Shown here: piece by piece, positions 33,892 through 46,606 of the stretch
Layout: each line of letters begins with the position of its first letter
Numbering within the stretch: the first letter of the stretch is position 1
Made by a program: the position numbers and the translations under genes
Notes under the pieces: model-generated
Database searches by the model: none
What the model saw: only the letters and a program-made list of their open reading frames with translations
What the model was told of the DNA's origin: nothing
Origin: Cephalotus follicularis
Taxonomy: Eukaryota > Streptophyta > Magnoliopsida > Oxalidales > Cephalotaceae
DNA: 64,000 nt
Assembly: GCA_001972305.1 (NCBI GenBank)
Contig: BDDD01006338.1
Span: forward strand, 1 to 64,000
Reading direction: 5' to 3'

Positions 33892-36434
33892 TGTTGGAAC
33901 CCGGGAGGGGTCCTGGTCCATTTTGGGTCTAAGGTGCAAGTGTGTAAAATTTTAATTTTTCAAAAACACCAAGACTGCAAGTCAAGGTTCACAATTACAT
34001 CTTACTATCAAAATCTATGCGCCTAGGATCTCCGTTTAATATTCAATCGAACAAAACAAAAGGTCCAGCATACATCCACATAATCGAAACCAATTCGCTA
34101 AACAACAAAAACATAAGATTTGGAGCCATACCAACGGTGGCGGCTCCATCACTTTGCCGCTACACGATTGCCAAAGAAACTGACGATTATCGGCTTCACT
34201 ACCAGTTTTCGGCCTGTCCACGAAAAAGTCAACCAAGACACCAACGGACTTCGAAAAATCTGCTCGACTCATTTCTGGAGGAGACGCGCCGGGAAGTGCC
34301 CCAGAAGGAGACGAACACTGGTGATGACAAACTGAGTTCGGACTCAGTGTGACTCGGTCAACGCGTCATTGGCCGGCGGCAACATATGTGGACCAAAAAC
34401 ACCGGATAAAGCCACTGGTGGCCGAGACTCGGCAAGACTCGACATGGAACATGGCGAAAAGACGGCAACGAGTCAACCAGCCTGACGAAAATAGGGTTGC
34501 CGCAACACCGCACCACCACAACCAGCACCTACAAAGCACGGCCAACACAACCCAACGAAAGACTCGCCGTGAATCGGCGAGAAACGCCAAGTCACGACGC
34601 AAAATGCACTGAGTAACCAGGGTTGACTCTGTGCGCACAAACCCGGCCAAACAACGCCAGTCAAACCTAGTCTAAGGCAAAAATAGGCAGAGCCAAGCAT
34701 AGCTCCACCTACCAAGACCACCGGTGGCGGAAGAAAAGGCCGGCAGTGGGAGACGAACAAATCAGAGAGAGAGTGAAGAGAAAACGGGGAGAGAAAGAAT
34801 AGGAGAGTAATGTGGATGAAGGTACACCTCTTCCCCGGCCACCGACCCCACCGCGCGTCGTCTTCTCTAGCGAAAACGCGTCGCCAGACGCACAACGTGT
34901 CTCTCTCACCATATGCGCGTGACAGTCGAGCACAAGGCGTACTCGAGACGCCAAACACACAATGCCAAAGTAAAAAATGCCATGTGTGGTTTTCTCTTTT
35001 ATTATTACATTAAGAAATGTTTCTCTCTTGTTTTAAAAATGTGCACCCCGCACATGGTATGTTAAACATACTCCCACTGTGGTTTCTCTTAATATATCCA
35101 TTTGACAGTACAGTGGTAAATTTAAATAAATAATTAAACCACTAATGCCAAATTAATATAAACTAGTTAAAACTAGATATCCCGCCAAGCTAGCATGTGT
35201 GTAGCATGCATCGCTTTTCCAATAATCAGGTGGGACCCGAAATCCCGGTTTGAATCCAGTACAACTATAAATTTCTCAGAACATCCCATGAGTTCTGGTA
35301 CGACTATCTCAATAGTCCCCGACTATTAGAACAGCCCTGGTGTGAATCCCATCACCCACCGGATCCATAGAATAAACTACGTCTATAAGTCAATATCCAA
35401 TTAAACCAGTCCTTTATCCACTCAACGGCATATGTGTCATGTATCCTACATCATACATAGCTCCGACAGCGACCTAGGGTTCGGAATAATGTCACCCCTA
35501 GGTAAAGTCACGAGAACTATAAATTCAAGTACACATTAAGACTTTCAACAGACATCCCCGGAAACCCCGTTTCCAGTCTGCATATACATGATCAGGGTTT
35601 TATGAGTCTCAACGGACATAAATAATATATAGCCGATCACCCTTCATACGGGTGTGACGATACCTTATTGCGAACTCGCCCATACATCTGAATGAAGCTC
35701 CCACAAGGCACAAAGACAACCCTTTTGGAAGCACGTTGCTAGTGATGGGGAAGGTAGAAATCAAAGCAAAGCAGTTACAACACAATGCATGCTAGCCGCT
35801 CAGGTCTAAAGATACAACGTAGCTACACGAATGGTCTACTAGTCACCATAGACTATACACTACCGAGACTACAGTAATCCTATTGACATAGGTATGACTT
35901 TCCAAATAGGTTTCCTATGGTGGGTATGTTCAGTCTCGTACTCCTTAGCACGAACCCCGCATTATGCTTTACGATAAATCCAAATGGTAACGTGATAATC
36001 CATCCTCCACTAAACCCGGGAGAAAGCATAATATGGGAAGTCTTTGCGGTTCACCTATTACCCTAAGAAAGTAAACCTATGACTTGGAACGTTCCATCAC
36101 AAGGGAGTAAGGATCTCATTCTCATAACCTCTCAGGCATGAGATCCAACCCCTTCAACGATAAGGCACTATATGTGTACTCGGATGACATGGTGATCACC
36201 CGATCCATTTAAGATGGTATGGGATATACATATAGCAAGTTGCCATTGTTGATTGAATATGCACTATTAAACACGAAAAGGAATTCATATTGTATAAATA
36301 GAGAGTGTAATATACACACATGCAGCCACCCCGCAGCTTAAAGAGATATTTCCAGTTAAGGAGTGCATCTCATACATACATATATATTTTTGCAAAGCCA
36401 CCTCGTGGCATGTAGGGACATCCCTACTCTAACA
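33892..36434 (-). repeat. 3' LTR of Copia C
   Basis: Partner of 49467-51999. Holds the GACTCG array with CCGAGACTCGG (near 34423) in a GC-rich stretch, and an AT-rich remainder. Confidence 0.85.
34290..34640 (-). repeat. Array of GACTCG/GAGTCA motifs in the LTR of C
   Basis: Motifs of the type GACTCGGC, GAGTCAAC and GACTCGCC recur every 20-40 bp; the palindrome CCGAGACTCGG lies near 34423. The partner LTR shows the same order at 49880-50180. Confidence 0.65.
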
Positions 36435-36448
36435 ATCTCCCACTTGGC
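36435..36448 (-). other. Polypurine tract (Copia C)
   Basis: The minus strand reads CAAGTGGGAGAT beside the 3' LTR, the same tract as in B. Confidence 0.7.
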
Positions 36449-38672
36449 CCTCAAGCCACGAAGACTTTTAGCCTAAGCCAATCGCACTTCCGCTGTCACT
36501 TAAGTACTACTAATGCTCATGGCATTGGTCAGTGGGTCTGCCAAAATTTGCTACCATTGCAAATCTCTCTAGGATAATGTTACCTCTATATACGATTCCA
36601 TGAATCATATAATATAATGATACCGTTGCTTAAGTTTAGGGCAGTAATGAGACCTGGGTTCCATAGCATGTGCAAAGGCCCCCCATCGTCGTCACTCTAC
36701 ACAACTGGATGAACGATAGATGGAACTACATAAAGTTTCACAGTGAACTTCAGCTACCAAACAGCAAATTTTCGGTATCATAGGTTATAACATACTCTTA
36801 TTCATGGTTGAGTCAACAGTATCCCACTGTTGTAGACTCTTCCAACTCACACAGCACCTTCATTCAGAACAATCACATATCCTGATATGATGTCGTGATC
36901 ATCTACATCACAGATGAAATCAAAGTTAACAAAACTCTTATTCAATTCACTATCATCTCGAGATGTCAAGAAGAAATCCTGAGTCACTCTCAGATCTCTT
37001 TGACAATTACCAGTGCCTCTCACAGGGATTGAACTAATAATCTACTAGCCAGACCCTTAGGCTTGTACGATGTCAGGCCTAATACAAAGTATAATATTGC
37101 ATGATGCAACCTATAGCCGAAGCTTAAGGTAGTCTACTCATGAAACACTTTCCTCTGACGTCTCTTTCAACATCCACTTGGAAAGATGAATTCCTTGGCT
37201 AATTGGCAGTAAGCCAAACGTGGAAGTAAAAAATCCATACTAAATCAGCACCCTACTGATGTACTAGCTTCGGGAAAGTCTGAACAACCTACTTGATCTA
37301 CTCTTAAGATCCCCATTCTCAAAATGTAGGAAGTCTCTCCCAAATCCTTTTGGTGAAGTTCTTGGTTAATTGTACTATAACATACCTACAACAATACCAA
37401 TGTGTAGAATGTCATTTATGTACGGTACCAAGAAAGTGATATCCGGGATATCCTATTTTTGGTAGACATAAGGCATAGCATCGTATTTGATAAAATCAAA
37501 AACAGATGTTTCAGCTACAGGATGCTTGTATAAGGTCATACACAAACCTTAGGAACTTGCACACACTATGTGCTAATGTTCCTTGGATGTAAACCTCTCT
37601 GGTTTGAGACATTAACATGTCCTCTTCAAGATAGTCCTCTTTCAAGGTTACCTTGACATCCATATGCCATTTGTTATATCCATAACGAGTGGCAATTACA
37701 AGCATTATCTGAATGGACTTAATCATTACTATTTAAAGGTTTTAACCTTTTCCATTGACGTCTATCTTCCTCTTGGAGATATATATATGCAACCGTTGGG
37801 CAACCCGCCTATGGGAGCATTAACCAAGTTCGATACTCGGTTGACGTATATGGCATCCATTTCGGATTTCATGACTCCCAGCAATGCCTAGAAAATAGTG
37901 CTCTTCACTGTTTGCTTTGTAGCTGACAGGCTCGTCTTCATCGATGACTTTAGATTTATCAGTACCTTTTGCGAGAAAACCATATTTCTCAGACGCTGTT
38001 AAAATCTTGCCTAATCTCCTCTCATGAGAAGTGCCTTACTGATATCCCTTCTAAGGTTGGGATCCTTTCCAAAATATTGTCTTTAGAGGGATCCATCTCT
38101 AATTCCTCATCGTCCTGTGCACTTTCACCAGGAAGTAACTCACATAGTTACACCTTACTCCCACTACTTCCTGAAAACAGGTATTCCCCTTTCGAGGAAC
38201 TTTGCAGTAAGCGAAACAAATACCATTTATTCGCTAGGAAGGTTTGGAATGAAATCCTAAGCACTTCTTAGGATATCCCACAAAACCGGCAACGATCAGC
38301 TTGCGCCTCCAGCTTAGAAGGTTGTAGCCTTCTAACAAAAGCCAGACAGCTCTTAACCCTATTGGTTTAGCCTGGGCTTCCTAGGATTTAATATCTTGAA
38401 AGATATGGAGGGGACGGATTTCATAGGAATCCGGATTAGGATGTACGCTGCCGCTGCAACGCATAATCCCAAAAGGAGATAAGAAGATGAATAAAAGACA
38501 TAATGGATTTGACATATCCACGAATGTCAATTTCCTACGTTTGAAAACATCATCACAGTATGGTATTTTAGAAAGGATCCATTGAGAGAAAATTCCGTTA
38601 TCTCTCAAATAACCCAAGAATTATGCAGACAGGTATTCGATTCCCCGATCAGAGCGTAATGCTCTGATGGCT
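36449..38672 (-). pseudogene. Copia C pol remnants (RT side)
   Basis: A reverse transcriptase trace is clearest at 37511-37726: KSIQIMLVIATRYGY, WHMDVKVTLKEDYLEED and VCKFLRFVYDLIQAS correspond to the Copia blocks KSIRxMLAIAxxxxY, WQMDVKxAFLNGxLEED and LQRSIYGLKQAS. Flanking sequence parallels 20421-22200 of B at the DNA level, so RT continues on both sides, with integrase towards 38672. Strongly degraded. Confidence 0.6.
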
Positions 38673-38814
38673 TGTCACGACCCTATTTTCCCGAGAAGGC
38701 AACATAAAAGGGTAAGGCAATCAACACAACATAATTCAGCTTATACGATATAACGTAAAAACAAAAACCTTCAGTAGCGGAAGCAATAACATGAAGTAAG
38801 TTGAATTAAAATAT

Positions 38815-38842
38815 GTATCACGCATCCCATACTACGTGATAC
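38815..38842 (-). other. Conserved hairpin in the LTR of D
   Basis: A perfect 8-bp stem, GTATCACG with CGTGATAC, encloses the same TCCCATAC loop core as 4473-4500, with an A-T pair next to it and one internal mismatch. It lies 142 bp inside the LTR 3' end. Confidence 0.7.
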
Positions 38843-39794
38843 CCACAGAGTTTATATAAAACCCAACATTAGTCGATGATCGCCCATAAACAGAGCGTGA
38901 TAAAACAGTACGAGTCGGCTGGATGATTGAGTAGTCGACTGTTTTACTTAAACAGTCGGCTGTTCTGGGCTGGACAGTTGCAGTAATTCACTTCTAAATC
39001 CATTCAACAAGCAATTGAAACTTATACACACGTATTCAGACCCCAGAATATCACCAGTAGTCATGTCCTGGTCTAAAACACAACTCAATTCATGCATTAT
39101 TCTCCGTTATCATCATCATTCAAATGATAACCAAACATGGGATTACATGAAAACCAATCCATAACTCTATCCAAAATCCAGTGTGCATGTCAGGTTATTT
39201 ATTAATAGTAACCACAACATCAGTACCGAAATCCACAGCCAGACAACTAAATTATCCATTTATAACATCATTACTCTTAAACTCAAAAATGCATGCATAG
39301 AATTCTCTACTATTTCCCCTACCTTTGATTTCAAGTTAGAAATCGGAAGTCCACCTCTTTGTGTCTCCTTTCCAGTATCCTTGAGCCTCACAAGAGCTCC
39401 AAGAATAGTCCAATAGCTCCAATCCGAACTCCAAGCTTAACAATGGAGAATCCTCTCAATTTCTCACTATCTTCTCTCTCAATTTCTCACTATCTTCTCT
39501 CTCAATTTCTCTGGTTCTCTCCTATCAGGTTTCAGGGTGAGAGAGACGAAGAGAAGAGATCATTTATGAAGACCTCTCTCCTTCAACCCGTCTGCATGGC
39601 ACTTAGGGCCCTTCTCTCCCATTTTCACTTGCATGCACACATACTTGTCACTCTTTCTCTTTCCTTCTGTCCTTACAGGTCCTGGCGTGGTTGTGCATGA
39701 TCAACACGTCCTATTGCCTGTGATGGCTTCTGAAGATGCTCTTCCCATGTCATTTTGCATATGATTTCGCCATTTGTCACAAAAACAGAGCATG

Positions 39795-39960
39795 AACCAG
39801 TCGGTTGCCCTTTCCTGGCAGTCAACTGTTCACCTGGAAATTTGTTGCCAAGTGTCACGGCAGTTGGCCAGTCGGCTGGTTCCTCACGCCAGTCGACTGC
39901 CCCACACTTCAGCCCAACAGTCGGCTGGTATATCGCACCAGTCGGCTGTCCAAGCCACAA
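39795..39960 (-). repeat. U3 array of AGTCGGCTG/AGTCGACTG motifs in D
   Basis: Seven or so copies of (C/A)AGTCGRCTG lie 15-35 bp apart just inside the LTR's U3 end. The partner array is at 46285-46440. Confidence 0.7.
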
Positions 39961-40113
39961 TCCCCTCAATTCTACTTAGAATCAAACTTATAAATGCTCT
40001 AAGTTAAATTTAAATTCAAGATATCAACCAGGAAATTCACCTTTTATTAATTCAAAGTAAAAACTACATCGAGGATTACAATAATACATAAAATCGAATT
40101 TTCGGGCGTTACA

Positions 40114-40135
40114 AGCACCCCTCCTTCAAAGAAAT
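40114..40135 (-). other. Polypurine tract (Gypsy D)
   Basis: The minus strand shows TTTGAAGGAGGGGTGCT beside the 3' LTR. Confidence 0.75.
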
Positions 40136-40156
40136 TCGTCCTCGAATTTACATATA

Positions 40157-41453
40157 CTAAAACAAGTAAGGATAACTCTCCTGAATATCCTCTTCTCGTT
40201 CCCAAGTTGCCTCATCCAGACGATGAAACTGCCATTGAACCTTTACCATCGAAATTGTTCGGTTCCTCAATACTTGTGTCTTCCGATCCAGGATTATCAC
40301 GGGTGACTCCTCGCAAGAAAGATCATCCCTCACCGTAACCGAGTCACAATCCAAGACATGTGATGGGTCTCGGATAACCTCGTAGCATTGATACGTGGAA
40401 GACATCATGTACACTGGACAATGTAGGAGGCAAGGCTAGCTGGTAAGCTACCTCCCCAACCCTCTCTAGAATCATAAAAGGACCAATATAGCGTGGCGCT
40501 AACTTGCCCTTCCTCCCGAATCTTTGCACCCCTTTCCACGGAGATACCTTCAAGAACACGTGATCTCCAACACTGAAGGTCAGAGGCCTCCTCTTCACAC
40601 TGTCGACATAGCTCTTTTGCCGACTATGTGCTGCTAGCAACTTCTCTTTGATGAACTTGACTTTCTCCAAAGTCTCCTCCACCAAAGCCGACCCAAGCAA
40701 TGGTCGTTCACAAACCTCGTCCCAACAGATGGGTGACCTACACTTCCTCCCATACAGTGCCTCGTATGGAGCCATACCAATACTCGCGTGATAGCTGTTA
40801 TTGTACGAAAACTCTATCAAAGGAATATGGTCTTCCCATGTCCCAGCAAAATCGATCACACAAGCCCGAAGCATATCCTCCAAGGTTTGGATGGTACGCT
40901 CTGACTGTCCATCTGTTTGAGGGTGAAAAGCAATACGGAGATTCAATCTCGTTCCGAATGCTGTCTGAAATCTCTTCCAGAAGTTGGAAGTGAAGATCTA
41001 ATCCCTATCACAAACGATGCTCACCGGAACGCCGTGTAGTCTCACAATCTCGTTCACATATAATCGAGCCAACTTGCTCGCTGAATCAGTGACGTCTGTA
41101 GGTAAAAAGTGTGCTGATTTGGTGAGTCTATCAACAATAACCCACACGTCATTATGATGATGCCTAGTCAGTGGAAATCTAGAAACAAACTCCATCATGA
41201 TGTGTTCCCATTTCCAATCTGCCACTGGTAATGACTACAACAGTCCTGCCGGTCTCTGGTGTTCGGCCTTGACCCTCTGGCAAGTCAAACACTTCGCGAC
41301 ATATTCTGCAATTTCGCGCTTCATGCCAGACCACCAGTAAGTCTTCTTCATATTTTGATACATTTTAGTGCTACCAGGATGAATACTGTACAAAGATTTA
41401 TGAGCCCTGCGAAGCAACTCATTCTTCAACCCTGGTTCATCTGGGAGACACAC
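40157..41453 (-). pseudogene. Gypsy integrase with chromodomain-like tail (element D)
   Basis: Zinc region at 41235-41453 (AHKSLYSIHPGSTKMY, ECLxC-type AKCLTCQRVKAEHQRP), core at 40998-41225 (MEFVSRFPLT, VIVDRLTKSAHFLP, GVPVSIVCDRD) and 40600-40946 (FHPQTDGQSERTIQTLEDML with the catalytic Glu), then the GPY/F-type tail GKLAPRYIGPFMILERVG and HVSMLR (40344-40500), and the chromodomain-like VLRNRTISMVKVQWQFHR...ATWERE (40170-40290). Such tails guide chromoviruses to heterochromatin. Part of a fossil. Confidence 0.85.
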
Positions 41454-41467
41454 ACGTCCCCGATATC

Positions 41468-42340
41468 TCAGAAGACCATCAGCATGTACTCAAAATCAGA
41501 TTCCGAGTCCAGGTTCTCCCAAATTCGTTGCAACTCTGGATCGTGCGGTTGTGCATCCCTGATGTGATCCGGTAACACAGGCTGTACTCGCATGTCAGTC
41601 ACAAAGGTCCCCGGTGACCGATTAAACGGAGACCACTCTTGGAAGTCTTCTAACATCTTCCATTGTGAAACCATCGTACTGGCAATCATGGCCTTGCGAC
41701 TTAGGGCATCAGCGACTACATTCGCTTTCCCGGGATGGTACTGAATACTGCAATCATAATCATTAAAGAACTCAACCCATCACCGTTGTCTCATGTTTAG
41801 TGTATCCTGACAAAAAAGATACCTCAAACTATTGTGGTCAGTGAAAATCTCAAAATGTGCCCTATAAAGATAGTGTCTCCATTTCTGAAGAGCAAAGATA
41901 ATCGCGGCCAATTCAAGATCATGAGTCGGGTAGTTTTCTTCATATGGCTTCAGCTTCCTCGAGGTATATGTAATCTCTCTGCCTCGCTGCATCAACACGC
42001 AGCCCAAGCCCTTACCTGATGCATCATTGTATACTGCGAATCCCTCATTACCCTCATGCAATGCTAAGATAGGAGCGGAGACCAACCGATCCTTTAGTTC
42101 ACGGAAACTAGCTTCACAATCTTCGTCCCAGACAAACAAGGTCTTCTTCTGGGTAAGTCTAGTCAAGGGCTCGGCTATCCTTGAAAAGTTCTGGATAAAC
42201 CTTCTGTAATACCCCGCCAAGCCAAGAAAACTGCGTACCTCCGTTACGTTCTTCGGCTGTGTCCAATCTTGTACCACCTCTGTCTTCGACTGATCCACCG
42301 CCAAACCCTCTCCAGATACAATGTGACCAAGTAAGATCAC
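41468..42340 (-). pseudogene. Gypsy RNase H and connection (element D)
   Basis: [45 protein letters not shown] and [15 protein letters not shown] mark the RT-RNase H connection. [37 protein letters not shown] and [11 protein letters not shown] carry the RNase H acidic residues. 41468-41700 is the linker to integrase. Confidence 0.85.
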
Positions 42341-42960
42341 ACGGTCAAGCCAAAATTCACACTTACTAAATTTGGCATACAGCTGCTGCTCTCAGAGAAT
42401 CTACAAAACCAACCTCAGATGGCAAGCATGCTCCTCCTCACTCATTGAGTATACTAGTACGTCGTCAATAAACACGACGACAAAAATGATCCAGGTACTA
42501 TCGAAACACATCGTTCATCAATGACATGAACGCAGCCGGCGAATTAGTAACACCAAAAGGCATCACGAGGAACTCGTAGTGACCATACATAGTCCGGAAA
42601 GCAGTCTTCTCAATATCTCCTTCCCTCACCCTCAACTGGTGATAGCCTGACCTCAAGTCAAGTTTAGAGAATACTCTATCTCCTTACAACTGGTCAAACA
42701 AATCCTCGATGTGGGGTAAAGGATACTTGTTCAACATTCTGTAGTCGATGCAGAGCCTCATCGACCCATCCTTTTTCATGACAAATAGTACAGGCACACC
42801 CCACGGAGAAACACTGGGTCGAATAAAACCCTTATCGATCAGATCCTGTAACTGCAATTTCAGTTCCCTCAATTCTGCAGGAGCCATTCTATACGGTGCT
42901 TTAGAAATAGGAGCTGTACCTGGTATAAGATCGATAACAAACTCCATATTCCTAATAAGT
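42341..42960 (-). pseudogene. Gypsy reverse transcriptase (element D)
   Basis: [49 protein letters not shown] and [16 protein letters not shown] are seen at 42684-42900. The palm continues to 42345, with [10 protein letters not shown]- and [12 protein letters not shown]-like blocks read on the minus strand near 42520-42660. Fossil. Confidence 0.8.
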
Positions 42961-43500
42961 GGAAAAGATCCCAAGTCATAAAGAAATACATCTGGAAATT
43001 CACACACCACTGGGATCTCCTCCAGGCTCAGACTCTTCTCTTTCCTCCGGTCAATTACGTAAGCGAGATATCCTTCGCATCCCTTCTCGAGATACTTCGA
43101 CGCACGAATGAAGGATATAATCGGTGTAGAGAACCCATTGTCTCCCTTAAATTGGAAAAGAGTACCATCAGGCAGACGAAAATCAACCGTCTTGCTGTAG
43201 CAGTCCATGTAAGCATGATGTGCTGACAGCCAATCCATCCCCAAAATAACATCGAAGTAGCGAATGGGCAATACTATCAAATCTGCATACAAGGAAATGC
43301 CTGCCACAGACATCTCACAACTCCTATATACGGTATCTGTATACATGGAAACTCCAGCAGGTGTGCTCACATCCAAGGTGTATGGCATGCAGTCGGGTGT
43401 TACATCTAGGTATGATGCAAATTGTGAAGAAATAAAAGAATGTCATGCTCCAGGGTCCATCAACACTCTAGCAGAAAAACCATAAATATGCAGTGTACCT
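42960..43500 (-). pseudogene. Gypsy aspartic protease region (element D)
   Basis: [22 protein letters not shown] and [26 protein letters not shown] are the conserved RVP_2-type retrotransposon protease end, followed by GCEGYLAYV and the [10 protein letters not shown] block that leads into reverse transcriptase. Confidence 0.8.
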
Positions 43501-44310
43501 CCAATGACCGAGGTAGACTCCGGAACCTCTGTCTCTGAAAGGGTAAAAACTTACCTTTCGCAATGCCCTTGCCGGTGTCCCTTCGCTGTGAAGGCCCCGC
43601 TGCGGCCACGCTGCTACTAGCTGGTCTAGTAGGTGCTGTAGCCTGACCCTTCGGGCAATCTCTCACGGAATGGCCAGATGCCCTGCACCTCAAACACAAT
43701 CCGTTCATCCTCCAGCAATCTTTCTGTAAGTGGCCTTTACCACCACAGTGATAGCAAGCTCCAGTTCCGGCATTACTCCCTTGGCTAGGAGTACCCTTTG
43801 TGGCAGTCTGTCCAGATCTGTTCTTCGATGATTTCGTCGGAGAACCACTGCCTTGCCATTTCGAAGAAGCTGGTCTCATCGGGCTCTGTTTATTTTGTTG
43901 TGCTCGGGCCCTCTCTGCTCGGTCCTCACTGGATATGCTTTCCAGCAGCCTCACTTTTTCAGCGACCTCCGAAAAAGTACCCAGCTCCATATCCCTGATT
44001 CTTGACCGAAGATCCGGTCGCAAACCCCTCAGAAATCTCCGTATCTTTTTCACTTCATCGGCTACCATATAAGGTAAATGCCTGGATAGCTCCATAAACC
44101 TGGCCTGGTACTCGGCCACAGTCATCTCCCCTTGACGTAACTCAAGAAGCTCTGTCTCCCTCCGTTCTTGCTTAACCCGGGGTACATAAGAATCAAGGAA
44201 CTCTGTCTGGAATCTCTCCCATGTAGCATCGAGTCCAACTGACTCCCACCTTGCTTTGACCATCTCCCACCAGGGAGTGGCCTCTCCCCATAGACGATAC
44301 ACGGCAAACG
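43500..44310 (-). pseudogene. Gypsy Gag (element D)
   Basis: FAVYRLWGEATPWWEMVKARW, WERFQTEFLDSYVPR, LRQGEMTVAEYQARFMELSRH and FLRGLRPDLRSRI form the Gag core; then a Ser/Gln/Lys-rich linker and two CX2CX4HX4C knuckles, CYHCGGKGHLQKDC and CLRCRASGHSVRDC (43655-43756). Sequence is close to the Gag of K (61340-61640). Incomplete. Confidence 0.85.
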
Positions 44311-44475
44311 GAGCGTGATAAAACAGTACGAAATATACTAAACCCAAGTTACAAAATTCAGTTACATAGTCATTGTTCAGAAATCCAGTACATAAAAATA
44401 AGAACAATAGCTTAGTCTTCTCCTTAAGTCTCCTTGCGTGCTCCATATCAAAACCCACTCCATCAATCTGTTACA

Positions 44476-44509
44476 GTAGGGGGTTAGCCTTTGTCCTCAC
44501 TCGGCTAAG
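44476..44509 (-). other. 34-bp block conserved between Gypsy LTR families (copy in D)
   Basis: Identical over all 34 bp to 4721-4754 in the solo LTR of another family, and preceded in both by CATCAATCTG. Confidence 0.7.
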
Positions 44510-45254
44510 TAGAAAAGTTTATGTATACAGTTCAAGGTCAAAGGTAATGCATATCATAAATGAATGCATAGTGATGCAGTATAACATATAATTTCCACAG
44601 TAATTATGTCTCCGTATGTACATATAAAAACATATGTATGTTCACAGTACAGGTATAACCTTATAAGGTTATATCAAACACAGGTAGTAAGCATCTCCCC
44701 AAAAGGAACCAGACAAGCAGGTCGTCATAACCGTCGCCACCTCCTGGCCCCAACGTCATGCACTCTTACCCCATCCTCGTTTGCGAACGGATTGGAGCAA
44801 GTCCTCCGTATGTTGCTTAGCACGACGGCTAAACCAGCAGCATTTTACTAGCACAGCGACCAAGTAATCAACAGTTACAAACACCATACAAAACAAGTCA
44901 AGCAACAAAATATGATTACTTGATCAAAATATATTTGTTTAAAATATATTACTCCATTATGAGGTTGTTATAAGTTGTAATACTTGAAACAATACATTTC
45001 TCCAAATTTGGGAATACTCCCCCAGTCATTTGAAAATATAAGTTTTTATTTGTCAAATATACATTTTCTTACCCAAAATGATTATAATAATCATGCAAGT
45101 TTTCCATGATGGTTAATACATTCAGCAATCAACCACAATCAATTTACAGTACAGTAGCAGTTCAAATGCAGGACAAACATATGCTCAGAATGCACCTAGG
45201 ATTGTTTGTAATTAACCTAGGCCTATCACCTTCTGTAAAGGTCCAATTTCTGCT

Positions 45255-45475
45255 GTGACAGTCGGCTGTTTTCTTATAACAATCAACTGGATCCTAGAGT
45301 CAGTCGACTTGTTCATCACAAGTAATCAGTAGTCGGCTGTCTTCCTTTGACAGTCGACTGTTCTGGGCAAAAACGCATGTACAGTCGACTGGTCTTACTT
45401 GACAGTCGGCTGGATGATTGAGTAGTCGACTGTTTTACTTAAACAGTCGGCTGTTCTGGGCTGGACAGTACCAGT
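45255..45475 (-). repeat. Array of CAGTCGACTG-like motifs in D (downstream cluster)
   Basis: About nine copies (near 45260, 45282, 45302, 45328, 45351, 45382, 45403, 45421 and 45444) of RCAGTCGRCTG, spaced 18-30 bp. Confidence 0.7.
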
Positions 45476-46606
45476 AATTCACTTCTAAATCCATTCAACA
45501 AGCAATTGAAACTTATCCACACGTATTCAGACCCCAGAATATCACCAGTAGTCATGTCCTGGTCTAAAACACAACTCAATTCATGCATTATTCTCTGTTT
45601 TCATCATAATTCAAACGATAACCAAACATGGTATTGCATGAAAACCAATCCATAACTCTATCCAAATTCCAGTGTGCAAGTCAGGTTATTTATTAACAGT
45701 AACCACAAGATCAATACCGAAATCCACAGCTAGACAACTACATCATCCATTTATAACATCATTACTCTTAAACTAAAAAAATGCATGCATAGAATTCTCT
45801 ACTATTTCCCCTACCTTTGATTACAAGTTAGAAATCGGAAGTCTACCTCTTTGTGTCTCCTTTCCATTATCCTTGAGCCTCCCAGGAGCTCCAAGAACAG
45901 TCCAATAGCTGCAATCCGAGCTCGAAGCTTAACAATGGAGAATCCTCTCAAATTCTCACTATCTTCTCTCTCAATTTCTCACTATCTTCTCTCTCAATTT
46001 CTCTGGTTCTCTCCTATCAGGTTTCAGGGTGAGAGAGACGAAGGGAAGAGAGCATTTATGCAGACCTCTCTCCTTCAACCCGTTTCCATGGCACTAAGGG
46101 CCCTTCTCTCCCATTTTCACTTGCATGCACACACACTTGTCACTCTTTCTCTTTCCTTCTGTCCTTGCAGGTCCTGGCGTGGTTGTGCATGATCAACGCG
46201 TCCTATTGCATGTGATGGCTTCTTAAGATGCTCTTCCCATGTTAGTTTGCATGTGATTTCGCCATTTGTCACAAAAACAGAGCATGAACCAATCGGCAGC
46301 CCTTTCCTGATAGTCGGCTGTTCACCTAGAAATCTGTTGCCAAGTGTCACGACAGTTGGCCAGTCGGCTGGTTCCTCACGCCAGTCGACTGCCCCACACT
46401 TCAGCCCCAATAGTCGGCTGGTATATCGCACCAGTCGGCTATCCAAGCTAAAATCCCCACAATTCTACTTAGAATCACACTTCTAAATGCTCTAAGTTAA
46501 ATTTAAATTTAAGATATCAACCAGGAAATTCACCTTTTATTAATTCAAGGTAAAAACTACATCGAGGATTACAATAATACATGAAATCGAATTTCTGGGC
46601 GTTACA

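Larger units (their letters stand above)
38673..40113 (-). repeat. 3' LTR of Gypsy D
   Basis: TGTCACGACCC...GGCGTTACA. Contains the conserved hairpin (38815-38842), CAGTCGGCTG-type motifs at 38920-38985 and 39795-39960, and a pyrimidine-rich direct repeat of about 24 bp (39455-39510) shared with the other LTR (45950-46005). Confidence 0.8.
38673..46606 (-). mobile_element. Tekay-like Gypsy element 'D', fossil, nested in Copia C
   Basis: Flanked by TGGCT (38668-38672) and TGGGT (46607-46611), a probable 5-bp duplication with one later change. It starts TGTCACGACCC and ends CGGGCGTTACA. Minus-strand order: gag, protease, reverse transcriptase, RNase H, integrase, chromodomain-like end, polypurine tract, 3' LTR. 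By eye the alignable LTR parts differ by 5-6%, less than the LTRs of its host C, as nesting requires. Roughly five to ten breaks; its frames are longer than those of A. Confidence 0.85.
44311..46606 (-). repeat. 5' LTR side of Gypsy D
   Basis: 45405-46606 aligns well with 38920-40113. The stretch 44330-45400 holds LTR sequence that the other copy lacks, including the 34-bp block conserved with other families (44476-44509) and a cluster of CAGTCGACTG-like motifs (45255-45475). It ends GGCGTTACA at the TGGGT flank. No primer site is recognisable on this side. Confidence 0.7.

Noticed and set aside
34349-35013. Open frames on both strands (up to about 160 codons) suggesting a protein gene
   Set aside because: They lie within the 3' LTR of C, recur in altered form in the partner LTR at 49990-50600, and show low-complexity residues without a known fold.
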